DNA of 34,335 nucleotides from Myxococcales bacterium. Lineage in GTDB: Bacteria; Myxococcota_A; Polyangia; Polyangiales; Polyangiaceae. Shown one piece after another: positions 24,041-31,990 of the stretch; the first letter of the stretch is position 1, and every line of letters starts with the position of its first letter. Both the position numbers and the translations under genes were made by a program. The notes beneath the pieces are model-generated. The model ran no database searches. It worked only from the letters and a program-made list of their open reading frames with translations, and had not been told where the DNA came from. The stretch is taken from assembly GCA_013297655.1 (NCBI GenBank), contig JAAFHV010000079.1, positions 1-34,335 of the forward strand. The letters run 5' to 3'.

Positions 24041-24279
24041 CCGCGCAGCATAGCCGCGTCTCGTATCCTCGTTCGCTCACCCGCTCGTGACTCGGCCGTG
24101 TGTCTCGCCTCACGCGCTCGCTTCACGAGACGCATCGGCATTCCGCTGGCGCGCCAATGATGTCGGCGCCTGTGTGTAAGTTCTCGAAACGATGCGTCTA
24201 TTGACTGCGTGGTGCGGGGTGCCACGCCGCGACGCGCGCGCGGATCTCGGAACGCGAGCGCATCGGATACGCTCCGTTC

Positions 24280-25140
24280 GTGCTCCGGAAGACCTCGTCC
24301 TCGTCCTCGTTCGGTCCGCTCCTTCGGCGCCATCGTTTCGCGCGCGGGGTGAGCCAAGAGCGACTCGCGCAGGAGGCGGCTGTCTCCACGCGTCACCTGA
24401 GCTGCCTCGAGACCGGACGCGCGACCCCGAGCCGCACGATGGTGCTCGCCCTCGGATCGGCGCTGGACCTCACGCTGCGTGAGCGCAACGCGCTCCTCGA
24501 AGCTTCGGGGTTCGCTGCCGCGTACCGCGACGCGCCGCTCGATGCCGACGCCGCCTCCGACCTTCGCCGCGCGGTCGATCTCGTGCTCGACGCGCTCGCG
24601 CCGAACGGAGCGGTGGCGGTCGATCACGCGTGGAACCTGCTCCGCGCGAACCGCACCGCGATGCGCCTCTTCGAGACGTTCGTCGACCTCGAGAGAGCGC
24701 CGCCGAACGTGCTCTCGAACATCATGGTCGCCACGTTGCATCCCCTCGGGTTGCGGGGCGCGCTCGTGAACTTCGAGGAGGTGGCGGCGATGGCGCTCGA
24801 TCGCGGACGTCGCGAGCGCGATCGCACGCCGGACGATCCGAAGATCCGCGCCGTCGCCCGTGCGGTCGAGGCGATCGACGATCTTCCGCCCTTCCGCGAG
24901 GGGGTGCTCTCCCGCGAGCTCGGCCCGTTCGTCACGCTCCACCTCCGCCGCGGCCGCCACGAGGCGCGCCTCTTCACGACCATCTCCACGATCGGGACCC
25001 CCATCGACGCCACCTGCGAGGAGCTCCGCATCGAGACCTACTTCCCGGCCGACGAAGCCACCGCCACCCTCTTGCGCGAGCTCGCGGAGCAGCCCTCGGC
25101 TCCTCGTCTCGTCGAGGGAACAGGCACAAACCGTGGGTGA
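24280..25140 (+). CDS. XRE-family regulator with MmyB-like ligand domain
   Basis: 286 aa from a GTG start. Helix-turn-helix at residues about 10-70 (FARGVSQERLAQEAAVSTRH, CLETGRATPSRTMVLALG), followed by a domain typical of MmyB-like regulators (VDHAWNLLRANRTAMRLF, GTPIDATCEELRIETYFP). Members of this class often bind small ligands such as fatty acids and control neighbouring genes. Divergent from the GFA/sigma operon (239-base gap, no clear promoter; a lone TTGACT at 24201 lacks a -10) and 40 bases upstream of the envelope gene cluster it may regulate. Confidence 0.88.
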   Translation: MLRKTSSSSSFGPLLRRHRFARGVSQERLAQEAAVSTRHLSCLETGRATPSRTMVLALGSALDLTLRERNALLEASGFAAAYRDAPLDADAASDLRRAVDLVLDALAPNGAVAVDHAWNLLRANRTAMRLFETFVDLERAPPNVLSNIMVATLHPLGLRGALVNFEEVAAMALDRGRRERDRTPDDPKIRAVARAVEAIDDLPPFREGVLSRELGPFVTLHLRRGRHEARLFTTISTIGTPIDATCEELRIETYFPADEATATLLRELAEQPSAPRLVEGTGTNRG

Positions 25141-25142
25141 GC

Positions 25143-25172
25143 TTGATCCTCGGCCCGCGCGAAGCTTACAGT
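25143..25172 (+). promoter_or_regulatory. Weak sigma70-like promoter before the envelope cluster
   Basis: TTGATC, 18 bases, TACAGT: each 4 of 6 matches to consensus. Initiation would fall next to the ATG at 25181, which has no Shine-Dalgarno, suggesting a leaderless mRNA. Confidence 0.25.
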
Positions 25173-25180
25173 TTTGTCAT

Positions 25181-25897
25181 ATGAGACGCGGGCACACGAG
25201 GAGAGGAATCGCGCGGCTCGTCGGGCTGCTCGTGGTTTCTCTCTCGCTCGTGATCGCGCTCGCGCTTCCGCGGGACGCGCACGCCGCCTCCCCCGATCGC
25301 GGCACGGGCATGGAAGTACGGCTCCAAGCGGCCTTCGCCGCCACCCGCGCGATGCCCGATTTGCAGCTCTCGGCGCCCGAGGAGGTTCTGCTCCCGTCAC
25401 GTGAGGCGGTCGCGGGCACGTTGCCGACGGTGGGAGGTTTTCGTTCGTTCGGCGCGTCGGCCGACATGAACCTCGTGCTGCGCCCGCGCTTCACGATCCC
25501 CATCTTCGGTCTCGGCCTCTACTTGCCGGTCGGCGATCACGCTCCGATTCGAAGCGCGGTCGACGGCTCGATCGCGACGGTGCAGCCGTGGAGGCTCATC
25601 GGCATCGATTTTCTCGGCCCCGGCTTCGGCGTGAGGACGGTCGAGCGCCGGTACTTTTTCGAGGCCTCGGTGCGCTTCTCCATCCTCGTGCTCACCGGTA
25701 CGTCGCAAATCGCGGCCGGGCGCGAGGCGATCGACGTGCAAGTGCACGGCATCGCGCCCGGCGCCCGCGCGGAGATGTCGGCCTGCCGCCGTCTCGATCC
25801 GGAGTCGCGCGTGTGCTTGACCGTCTCGCCTCGTCTCTTCGAGGTGCGCCCGCTCTCGGGCATGACCGTGGGCCTGACTTGGGTGTGGGGTAATTAA
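25181..25897 (+). CDS. Secreted protein of unknown function, first gene of envelope cluster
   Basis: 238 aa. Sec signal peptide (Arg-rich start, LVGLLVVSLSLVIALALP, cleavage after AHA near residue 35). The mature protein is rich in beta strands with aromatic ends (LVLRPRFTIPIFGLGLYLPV; VERRYFFEASVRFSI) and closes with GLTWVWGN, which could suit a small outer-membrane beta-barrel or a periplasmic beta protein. I do not recognise a family. Its TAA is followed directly by the ATG of the next gene, so they form one operon. Confidence 0.7.
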   Translation: MRRGHTRRGIARLVGLLVVSLSLVIALALPRDAHAASPDRGTGMEVRLQAAFAATRAMPDLQLSAPEEVLLPSREAVAGTLPTVGGFRSFGASADMNLVLRPRFTIPIFGLGLYLPVGDHAPIRSAVDGSIATVQPWRLIGIDFLGPGFGVRTVERRYFFEASVRFSILVLTGTSQIAAGREAIDVQVHGIAPGARAEMSACRRLDPESRVCLTVSPRLFEVRPLSGMTVGLTWVWGN

Positions 25898-26995
25898 ATG
25901 CAAAATGCACGCACATGGTCGGCGCGCTGTGCTCTCGGTGCGATCGCTTCGGCGCTCGCGCTGGTGCTCGTCGCATGCAAAGGCGAAGGCGGCGAGCCGA
26001 TCGACGCGGTCGGCCTCGCACAAGAGACGCCGTTACCGAAGCGCAAGGGCACCGTGCTCGTCGATGGCTGCGCGATCGATCCGTTCCAGGACGCCACCCT
26101 GAGCGCGCCGGGGACGCGGAAAATCGTCGACGAGGTGCTCCTCCACTGCCTCGTGCCGCGCGACAACGGCGCGCTCGGGCCGGCCGATTCGTCGGCGCGC
26201 GGGGCGCTTCGGCGCACGATCGAGGAGCTCCACCTCAAAGGCTACAAGGTGTCGCTCGGGGTCGCCTTCACCGACGAGACCGGCGCGCGCTACGACCCCT
26301 CACGCACCGCGCAGCTCGTCGGAGAGCCTACGTTTCGCGCCACCTTCGCAGAGTCGCTCGTCGCCGTGGCCAATACAGCCGACGCGGTCGATCTCGATCT
26401 GCTCGGCGTTCCGCAAGGCTCGCGCGTGAACGTGACCGCGCTGGTCCGCGAGGTCTCGCCCAAGCTCCGCGACGCGAAAAAGACGCTCGGGATCTTCATC
26501 CCGCCGTCGGTCGCGACGCCGAGCGATCTGCCCGATGGCGAAGCGTTCGACCGTGCGTCTCTCGCCCCGCTCGTCGATCGCTTCCGCGTGATGACGCTCG
26601 ACTACTCGGAGACGCCGGGGCCGACGACGGATCCGGGCTGGGCAACCGACGCGGTTCGCCTCGCGCAGAACGCGAAGCGCGAGACGTACGTGTCGTTGCC
26701 TCTCTACGGCGTGGACTTCGGTCCGCGAGGTCTCCGTGGGGTGAGCGTCGTCGAGGCGCGAGGTCTCGCCGCCACCTACGGCGCGACCCTGTCGCGTGGG
26801 GCGACCGGATCGCAGTTCTTCTCCTACGTCGCTCTCGGTGAGCCACACGAGGTCTGGTTCGACGACACGGCTTCGACGGCGCAAGCCCTCGGCGCCTTCG
26901 CCACGTCGCTCCCGCGCGACGTCGGGGTCCTTTATTATGGCTTCGGGGCCGAGGACCCGAGCCTCTTCTCGTCGATCGCCGAGCGAACCGAATGA
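25898..26995 (+). CDS. GH18-like (YaaH-type) lipoprotein lacking the catalytic Glu
   Basis: 365 aa. Lipoprotein signal with ALVLVACKG (Cys near 27). The rest resembles the TIM-barrel GH18 fold of spore-germination-type glycosidases: DAVDLDLLGVP sits where the DxxDxDxE motif belongs (Asp162, Asp165, Asp167), followed by a YaaH-like VTALVREVSPKL helix, MTLDYS near 232 in place of MTYD, and VWFDD (Trp320) near the end. The catalytic Glu is Leu169, so hydrolysis is unlikely and sugar binding more likely. The next gene starts inside its stop (ATGA). Fold assignment is by motif order only. Confidence 0.72.
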   Translation: MQNARTWSARCALGAIASALALVLVACKGEGGEPIDAVGLAQETPLPKRKGTVLVDGCAIDPFQDATLSAPGTRKIVDEVLLHCLVPRDNGALGPADSSARGALRRTIEELHLKGYKVSLGVAFTDETGARYDPSRTAQLVGEPTFRATFAESLVAVANTADAVDLDLLGVPQGSRVNVTALVREVSPKLRDAKKTLGIFIPPSVATPSDLPDGEAFDRASLAPLVDRFRVMTLDYSETPGPTTDPGWATDAVRLAQNAKRETYVSLPLYGVDFGPRGLRGVSVVEARGLAATYGATLSRGATGSQFFSYVALGEPHEVWFDDTASTAQALGAFATSLPRDVGVLYYGFGAEDPSLFSSIAERTE

Positions 26996-28263
26996 GCGCG
27001 ACGAGCCCACACGTGCGCGCTCTCGCGGTCGCCGATCCGCTCGCGCTGCCGGAGGTGTTCCAGCGCCTCCGCCACGAGCACTTCGTGTGGGATGCCCACG
27101 TCGCCGGCAAGCGTCGCGTCGATTTGCACCCGCTCGTGCTCTCCGCCGAAGCCCACGCCGACGCCGTCGCCGCGGCGCTCTCTGCCTCGCGTGTCGTCGC
27201 CCACGTCGCCGAGCGTGCCCTCGTCGATCGGGCCGAGGCGCAACACTACCGCCTCTCGCCCGCCGTCACCCGCCTCGTCGACGCGTCGCACGCGGGAGGC
27301 GATCGCTCGTCGCTCGAGCGGGTCGATCTCCTTCTCCGCGAGGACGGTCGCTTCGTCGCGTGCGAGCTGAACGCCGACTGCCCCGGCGGCTTCAACGAGG
27401 CGGTCGGCCTCCCCGATTTGCTGAAGTATGCAGGATACAAGGGAGCGGCCGACGTCACGACGGTCGTAGACGCGCTCGCCGAGCGCCTCGTCGCCGCGTC
27501 GGGGGGCAAGGGCTCGCCGCGCGGCATCGTCGCGCTCGTGTTCGCGACCGCGTACGCCGAAGATCTCCAGATCTGCGCCCTGGTGGAGCGGGCCGTGGTG
27601 CGGCGCGGTGGGGTCGCGGTGCGTACGCCGCCGACCGCGCTCGTGATCGACGGCGGTCGTGTGCACCTCCGTGGGCGCGCGGTGGCCGTGCTTTACCGAT
27701 TTTTTCCGACCGAGCACTTCGCGGATCTGCCCGTATCTACTGGGCTTCCGGAGGTGCTCGCCTCGGGCGCGCTCACGAACGTGTCGTCGTTCGCGGTGAT
27801 GTACGCGCAGTCGAAGGTGGCCTTCGCGCGTGTCCACGCGGCGATTCATTCGATGCCCCCCGCCCTCGCGGCGGAGGCCCGCGAGCGCATCCCGGAGACG
27901 TTCTCCCCGCTCGCGGTGGCAGACCTCGCGGAGGAACGAGAAGGCTGGGTCCTCAAGCGCGCGCTCGGCCGCGTCGGCGACGAGGTCTTCGTCGGCACGT
28001 TGGAGACGCAAGAGGAATGGGGGCGCCTCGTCGTTGGCGTGAGAGCCGCGTGCAACGGCGGCGAGCCTTGGATCGCGCAGCGCTTCGTGCGGCAGCGGAC
28101 GGTGCCCACACCCTGGGGCCCGCGGTACCTCACCCTCGGGGCCTACGTGCTCGACGGCCGCTTCGTCGGGTACTTCGCGCGCTTCACGTTGGTGAGCCAC
28201 ACGTCCCACGACGCGCTCGTGCTCCCCGTCGTCGTCGAAGGCGCGCGAGAGGAGGCCGCATGA
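26992..28263 (+). CDS. Circularly permuted ATP-grasp protein, glutathionylspermidine-synthase-like
   Basis: 423 aa, no signal peptide, so cytoplasmic. CELNADCPGGFNEAVGLPDL near residue 127 matches the ENxDxPGG-type stretch of glutathionylspermidine-synthase and permuted ATP-grasp families; the C-terminal part holds VLKRALGRVGDEVFVG, PWIAQRFVRQR and GAYVLDGRFVGYFAR, the ATP/Mg-binding half. The expected reaction is ATP-dependent amide or peptide bond formation through an acyl-phosphate. It is linked by ATGA overlaps to lipoprotein genes on both sides, which is odd for a spermidine enzyme. The substrate may be an envelope component. Confidence 0.8.
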   Translation: MSATSPHVRALAVADPLALPEVFQRLRHEHFVWDAHVAGKRRVDLHPLVLSAEAHADAVAAALSASRVVAHVAERALVDRAEAQHYRLSPAVTRLVDASHAGGDRSSLERVDLLLREDGRFVACELNADCPGGFNEAVGLPDLLKYAGYKGAADVTTVVDALAERLVAASGGKGSPRGIVALVFATAYAEDLQICALVERAVVRRGGVAVRTPPTALVIDGGRVHLRGRAVAVLYRFFPTEHFADLPVSTGLPEVLASGALTNVSSFAVMYAQSKVAFARVHAAIHSMPPALAAEARERIPETFSPLAVADLAEEREGWVLKRALGRVGDEVFVGTLETQEEWGRLVVGVRAACNGGEPWIAQRFVRQRTVPTPWGPRYLTLGAYVLDGRFVGYFARFTLVSHTSHDALVLPVVVEGAREEAA

Positions 28264-29282
28264 GGCGCCCGTTCGGTAGCCGCATCGGGCTCGTCTCGTT
28301 CGTCACGCTCGCGACGGCCTGCTCGCTTCGTCCGTTCACGCCGTCCGTCTCGGTCGCGTTCTCGTCGCAAGACGTCCCCTTCGCGCGCTCGATGAGCGTC
28401 CCGAGCGCAAAGGAGGTCTCCGCCCGTTGGGAGCTGGCGCCGAACGATCCCTGGTCGCGCTACGAGAAGGTCACTCTCGTGTCGTCGCTCGACGCGATGG
28501 GGGGCCACGCCGAGCTCCCGGACGTGAAGGAGCTCGACGTGCTGTACGAGGCCACCCGCGCCGCGCGAAGGCTCGGCGAGGTGGGGCTCCCCGCCGGTAC
28601 GCTGTGGATCTCGGACATGCGCGGGGCTGCCTCCGTCGCGTTCGGGGCGGCGCTCCCTCGTTACGCGAAGGAGCCCATTTCGCCGGTGCTCACGTTCAAC
28701 AATTGGCCCTCCGAGTCGGGTCTCGTGCCGGCGGACGAGACGCTCGCCGCGCTCGTGCTGATGGCCCCTCCGCGACCTCCGAAGGACACCCCGAACGGGC
28801 ATCCGGTGTTCCTCCTCGACTCGTGGCGGCTCGCCTTTCGAGAGGACGATCCTGGCGGCGCGTACGACAACCGCTACATGCTCCAGCCCCACGAGCTCCC
28901 CTCCGCGGAAGAGCTCCGCGCGCGTGGCATCTCGCGGGTCGTCTACCTCGTGGAGAGCTTCGACGACACCGAGGGCGAAGAGGACGACCTTCACCCCGTG
29001 CTCCGCGCGTGGCAAGACGCCGGCATCTCGACCCACTTCGTCGACCTCGAGTGGCTCAGCGAGCTCACCCTCGACGTCGACTGGGCGCGCACCCTCGCAC
29101 CCACGAGTCACTACATCGAGCGCCGCACGGTTTTGCAAGACGATCCGCGGTTTTACGCGCGAGCTCGCGGCGGCTTCGGGTTCGCTTACGGGCACCCGAT
29201 TTTTTTCCCGGGTGGCTTCTCGCGCAGCCGCGGAGGCTACGGTGGATACGGTGGCGGCGGAGGAGGCTTCGGAGGCGGGTGA
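28260..29282 (+). CDS. Lipoprotein of unknown function with Gly-rich tail
   Basis: 340 aa. Lipoprotein signal ending TLATACSLR (Cys near 21). The body has distinctive stretches (LWISDMRGAASVAFG; FNNWPSESGLVPADE; FLLDSWRLAF; GISRVVYLVESFDD; STHFVDLEWLSELTLDV) but no family I can name; alternating strands and helices suggest a Rossmann-like fold. The last 16 residues are a GGYGGYGG-type Gly-rich tail like that of surface adhesive or disordered segments. Starts inside the stop codon of the ATP-grasp gene. Faces the periplasm or surface. Confidence 0.72.
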   Translation: MRRPFGSRIGLVSFVTLATACSLRPFTPSVSVAFSSQDVPFARSMSVPSAKEVSARWELAPNDPWSRYEKVTLVSSLDAMGGHAELPDVKELDVLYEATRAARRLGEVGLPAGTLWISDMRGAASVAFGAALPRYAKEPISPVLTFNNWPSESGLVPADETLAALVLMAPPRPPKDTPNGHPVFLLDSWRLAFREDDPGGAYDNRYMLQPHELPSAEELRARGISRVVYLVESFDDTEGEEDDLHPVLRAWQDAGISTHFVDLEWLSELTLDVDWARTLAPTSHYIERRTVLQDDPRFYARARGGFGFAYGHPIFFPGGFSRSRGGYGGYGGGGGGFGGG

Positions 29283-29307
29283 GTCGGGTTCGACGCTGCA
29301 CGTACGC

Positions 29308-30342
29308 GTGAGCACCGCTCTCGTTCGCTCCGGCGGCGCGAGGCCTCGTCGCGCCACCGCTTCGCGCCTCGCGCGCGTCGTGATCGCGAGCTTCGTGCTC
29401 GCAGGTCTTTCGCTCGTCGCGGACAGCGCGCGCGCCGAGGAAGCGCCGTGCAAAGGCTGTGTGCTCGTGCCTCCACGCGCCGACGCGGGCCCGGTGCCGC
29501 TGCTCGTCACGCTCCACGGCGACATCGATCACGCCGACACGACCGCCGCTCCGTGGCGCGCCGCCATCGCCGAGCGCGGGTGGGGGCTCCTGTCGATCGA
29601 GTGTCCCGTCGCGGAGGGTTGCGACAAGGGCAGCTTCTGGCGCTGGAACGGTCCCGTCGCGTGGATCCTGGCGCAGGTAAAGAAGGTGACCGACGCGCAC
29701 CCGATCGATCGCGATCGGCTCTACGTCTCGGGTTGGTCCGGCGGCGCGTCGTACATCGGCTGGCACGCGCACGAGATCTCCGCCGCGTTCGCCGCGATCG
29801 TGATCCACGGCGGAGGCGTGAAGCCGCGACTCTCCACCTGTGCGACCCACACGCCGCCCGTGTATTTCCTCGTCGGGAGCGCCAACCCGCTCCACGATCG
29901 GGTCAAAGATCTCCACGCGTTCTTCGAGGGTTGCCACCACGAGGTCGTGTGGGATCTCTTGCCGCGCAAAGGCCACGCGGAGGAGCTCGCGGCCCTCGAT
30001 CGCCGCCGCGCCGACACGATCCTCGCGCAGCTCGAGACCTGGACACGGAAGCCCGCGTCGACGGCAGCGAGCGCGACGAGCGCGCCATCAACGCCGGCCG
30101 TTCCCGAGCCCCCGAGCGCTCCGCCGGCCTCGTCGTCTACAGCGAGCCCATCGTCGAGCGCCGCGCCACCGCTCGCGCCGTCCCCGAGCCCGAAGAGCGC
30201 GCGCGGCTGCTCGACGTCACCGCGTAACGTCCCACCCGAGCCGGACCTTATCGGGGCGGGGCTCGTGCTCGTGTGCATCGCGGCGGCGCGCGCTCGACGA
30301 ACGAGACACGCGCCGAACAGGAGCGCCGCGAAGCTTCAGTAG
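29308..30342 (+). CDS. Secreted alpha/beta-hydrolase (esterase) with MYXO-CTERM-like tail
   Basis: 344 aa from a GTG. Signal peptide with FVLAGLSLVADSARA; the hydrolase core has LLVTLHGD (oxyanion region), SGWSGGAS with nucleophile Ser144, a candidate acid in LHDRV, and RKGHAEEL with His223, like PHB-depolymerase and feruloyl-esterase relatives. After a Ser/Pro/Ala linker come GCSTSP, a hydrophobic stretch (LIGAGLVLVCIAAARA) and Arg residues, the layout of MYXO-CTERM surface-sorting tails with their key Cys. Starts 25 bases after the lipoprotein gene and overlaps the proS end by 7 bases. Confidence 0.82.
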   Translation: MSTALVRSGGARPRRATASRLARVVIASFVLAGLSLVADSARAEEAPCKGCVLVPPRADAGPVPLLVTLHGDIDHADTTAAPWRAAIAERGWGLLSIECPVAEGCDKGSFWRWNGPVAWILAQVKKVTDAHPIDRDRLYVSGWSGGASYIGWHAHEISAAFAAIVIHGGGVKPRLSTCATHTPPVYFLVGSANPLHDRVKDLHAFFEGCHHEVVWDLLPRKGHAEELAALDRRRADTILAQLETWTRKPASTAASATSAPSTPAVPEPPSAPPASSSTASPSSSAAPPLAPSPSPKSARGCSTSPRNVPPEPDLIGAGLVLVCIAAARARRTRHAPNRSAAKLQ

Positions 30343-31868
30343 CTCTTCGCCCAGACCACGCGCTTGGCGCTCGGGTTGCCAGAGAACGGGCACGTGCCGG
30401 GCTCGCCCGCGTCGAGCGGAATGCAGCGCACCGTCACGCCGAGATCGTCTTTGATCTTCTTCTCGATCGCGACGTCGCCGGAGAAGTGCGTCATCGCGAA
30501 GCCGCCGTGGATCGGGGTCGGATCGTTGGCGTCCTTCGTCTTCGGGGCCTCGAAGAAGGCGTAAAACTCTTCCTTCGTGTCGATGTCGCGGGTGTGCTCT
30601 TTGCGGAACGCGCGCGCGCGCTCGAGGAGCGAGAGGTGCATCTCGTCGAGGATCATCCCGATCGTGGCGACGACCTCGCCGCGGGTGAGAGTCACCTTGT
30701 CCTTCGTGCCCTTGTCGCGACGACCGACGAACACCGAGTCCTTCTCGATGTCACGCGGGCCCACCTCGAGACGAACCGGGACGCCCTTTTTCACCCACTG
30801 CCACATCTTGTCGCCACCGCGGAGATCGCGGTCGTCGAGCTCGACGCGGATGGGGGCGCCCATGTACGTCTGGGCGCGGAGCTCCTTCGCGAGCATCTTG
30901 CAGTATTCGAGGACACGGTCGCGGTCCTCCGTCTTGTGCATCACGGGCAAGATCACCACGTGCGCCGGCGCGAGGCGGGGAGGGCAGATCATCCCGTCGT
31001 CGTCGGAGTGGGTCATGATCATCGCGCCCACGAGCCGCGTCGACACGCCCCAGCTCGTGGTCCACGCGTGCTGGTGCGCGCCCTGGGCGTCCAAGAACTG
31101 AATCTCGGAGGCCTTCGCGAAGTTCTGCCCGAGGAAGTGCGAGGTGCCCGCTTGCAGCGCTTTGCGGTCTTGCATCATCGCCTCGATGCAGAACGTCTGC
31201 ACCGCGCCGGGGAAGCGTTCGCCGGCCGTTTTTTCGCCGCGGATCACCGGCACGGCCATGAAGTCTTCCGCAAATTGCGCATAAACATCGAGCATTTGCA
31301 TCGTCTCGGCGACCGCCTCTTCCGAGGTCGCGTGGGCGGTGTGCCCCTCTTGCCAGAGGAACTCCGCGGTGCGGAGGAAGAGGCGCGTTCGCATCTCCCA
31401 GCGGACCACGTTCGCCCACTGGTTGATGAGGAGCGGCAGGTCGCGGTAGCTCTGCACCCAACGCGAGAACGTCTCGCCGATGATCGTCTCCGACGTGGGA
31501 CGAACGACGAGCGGCTCGTCGAGCTCGCCTGCCGGCACGAGCTTGCCCTCTTTGAGCTCGAGGCGATGGTGGGTCACCACCGCGCACTCCTTCGCGAACC
31601 CTTCGACGTGCTCGGCCTCTTTTTCGAGGAAGGAGAGCGGGATGAAGAGCGGGAAGTAGGCGTTCTTGTGGCCCGTGTCCTTGAAGCGGCCGTCGAGCAC
31701 GCGCTGCACGTTCTCCCACAGCGCGTAGCCCCACGGCTTGATGACCATGCAGCCGCGGACCGGTGAGGTCTCCGCGAGATCGGCGGCCTTCACCACCTGC
31801 AGGTACCACTCGGGGTAGTTGTCGGCGCGCGTGGGAACAATGGCGGTCTTCGGCTTCTCGTTCGACAT
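30336..31868 (-). CDS. proS: Prolyl-tRNA synthetase, archaeal/eukaryotic-like type
   Basis: 510 aa from the ATG at 31868; an ATG three codons upstream is possible but its GGTAGG is then too close. Charges tRNA-Pro with proline. Class II motifs are clear: GCMVIKPWGYALWENVQ, RWEMRTRLFLRTAEFLWQEG (motif 2), GVSTRLVGAMIMTHSDDDG (motif 3), and the C-terminus ends AKSY as in the type that lacks the bacterial insertion editing domain. The short upstream region reads away from the MscS gene. Confidence 0.97.
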   Translation of the reverse strand: MSNEKPKTAIVPTRADNYPEWYLQVVKAADLAETSPVRGCMVIKPWGYALWENVQRVLDGRFKDTGHKNAYFPLFIPLSFLEKEAEHVEGFAKECAVVTHHRLELKEGKLVPAGELDEPLVVRPTSETIIGETFSRWVQSYRDLPLLINQWANVVRWEMRTRLFLRTAEFLWQEGHTAHATSEEAVAETMQMLDVYAQFAEDFMAVPVIRGEKTAGERFPGAVQTFCIEAMMQDRKALQAGTSHFLGQNFAKASEIQFLDAQGAHQHAWTTSWGVSTRLVGAMIMTHSDDDGMICPPRLAPAHVVILPVMHKTEDRDRVLEYCKMLAKELRAQTYMGAPIRVELDDRDLRGGDKMWQWVKKGVPVRLEVGPRDIEKDSVFVGRRDKGTKDKVTLTRGEVVATIGMILDEMHLSLLERARAFRKEHTRDIDTKEEFYAFFEAPKTKDANDPTPIHGGFAMTHFSGDVAIEKKIKDDLGVTVRCIPLDAGEPGTCPFSGNPSAKRVVWAKSY

Positions 31869-31990
31869 CGAACGCATGCCTACCGTGCTCGCCTCGTCGC
31901 GCCAAGGAGATCATGTGCCGGCGACGAGAGGAGGGATTCCTGGGCGTAACCCCGCGAAAGGGCAGCTCGATCGTGTAAGGTGGCCGCACC

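Noticed and set aside
24147-24156. TGGCGCGCCA palindrome in the GFA-XRE gap
   Set aside because: GC-only palindromes of this length are expected by chance in this DNA.
30273-31766. 497-codon plus-strand reading frame opposite proS
   Set aside because: Shadow frame of a clear essential gene in high-GC DNA; Arg/His-rich and no family likeness.
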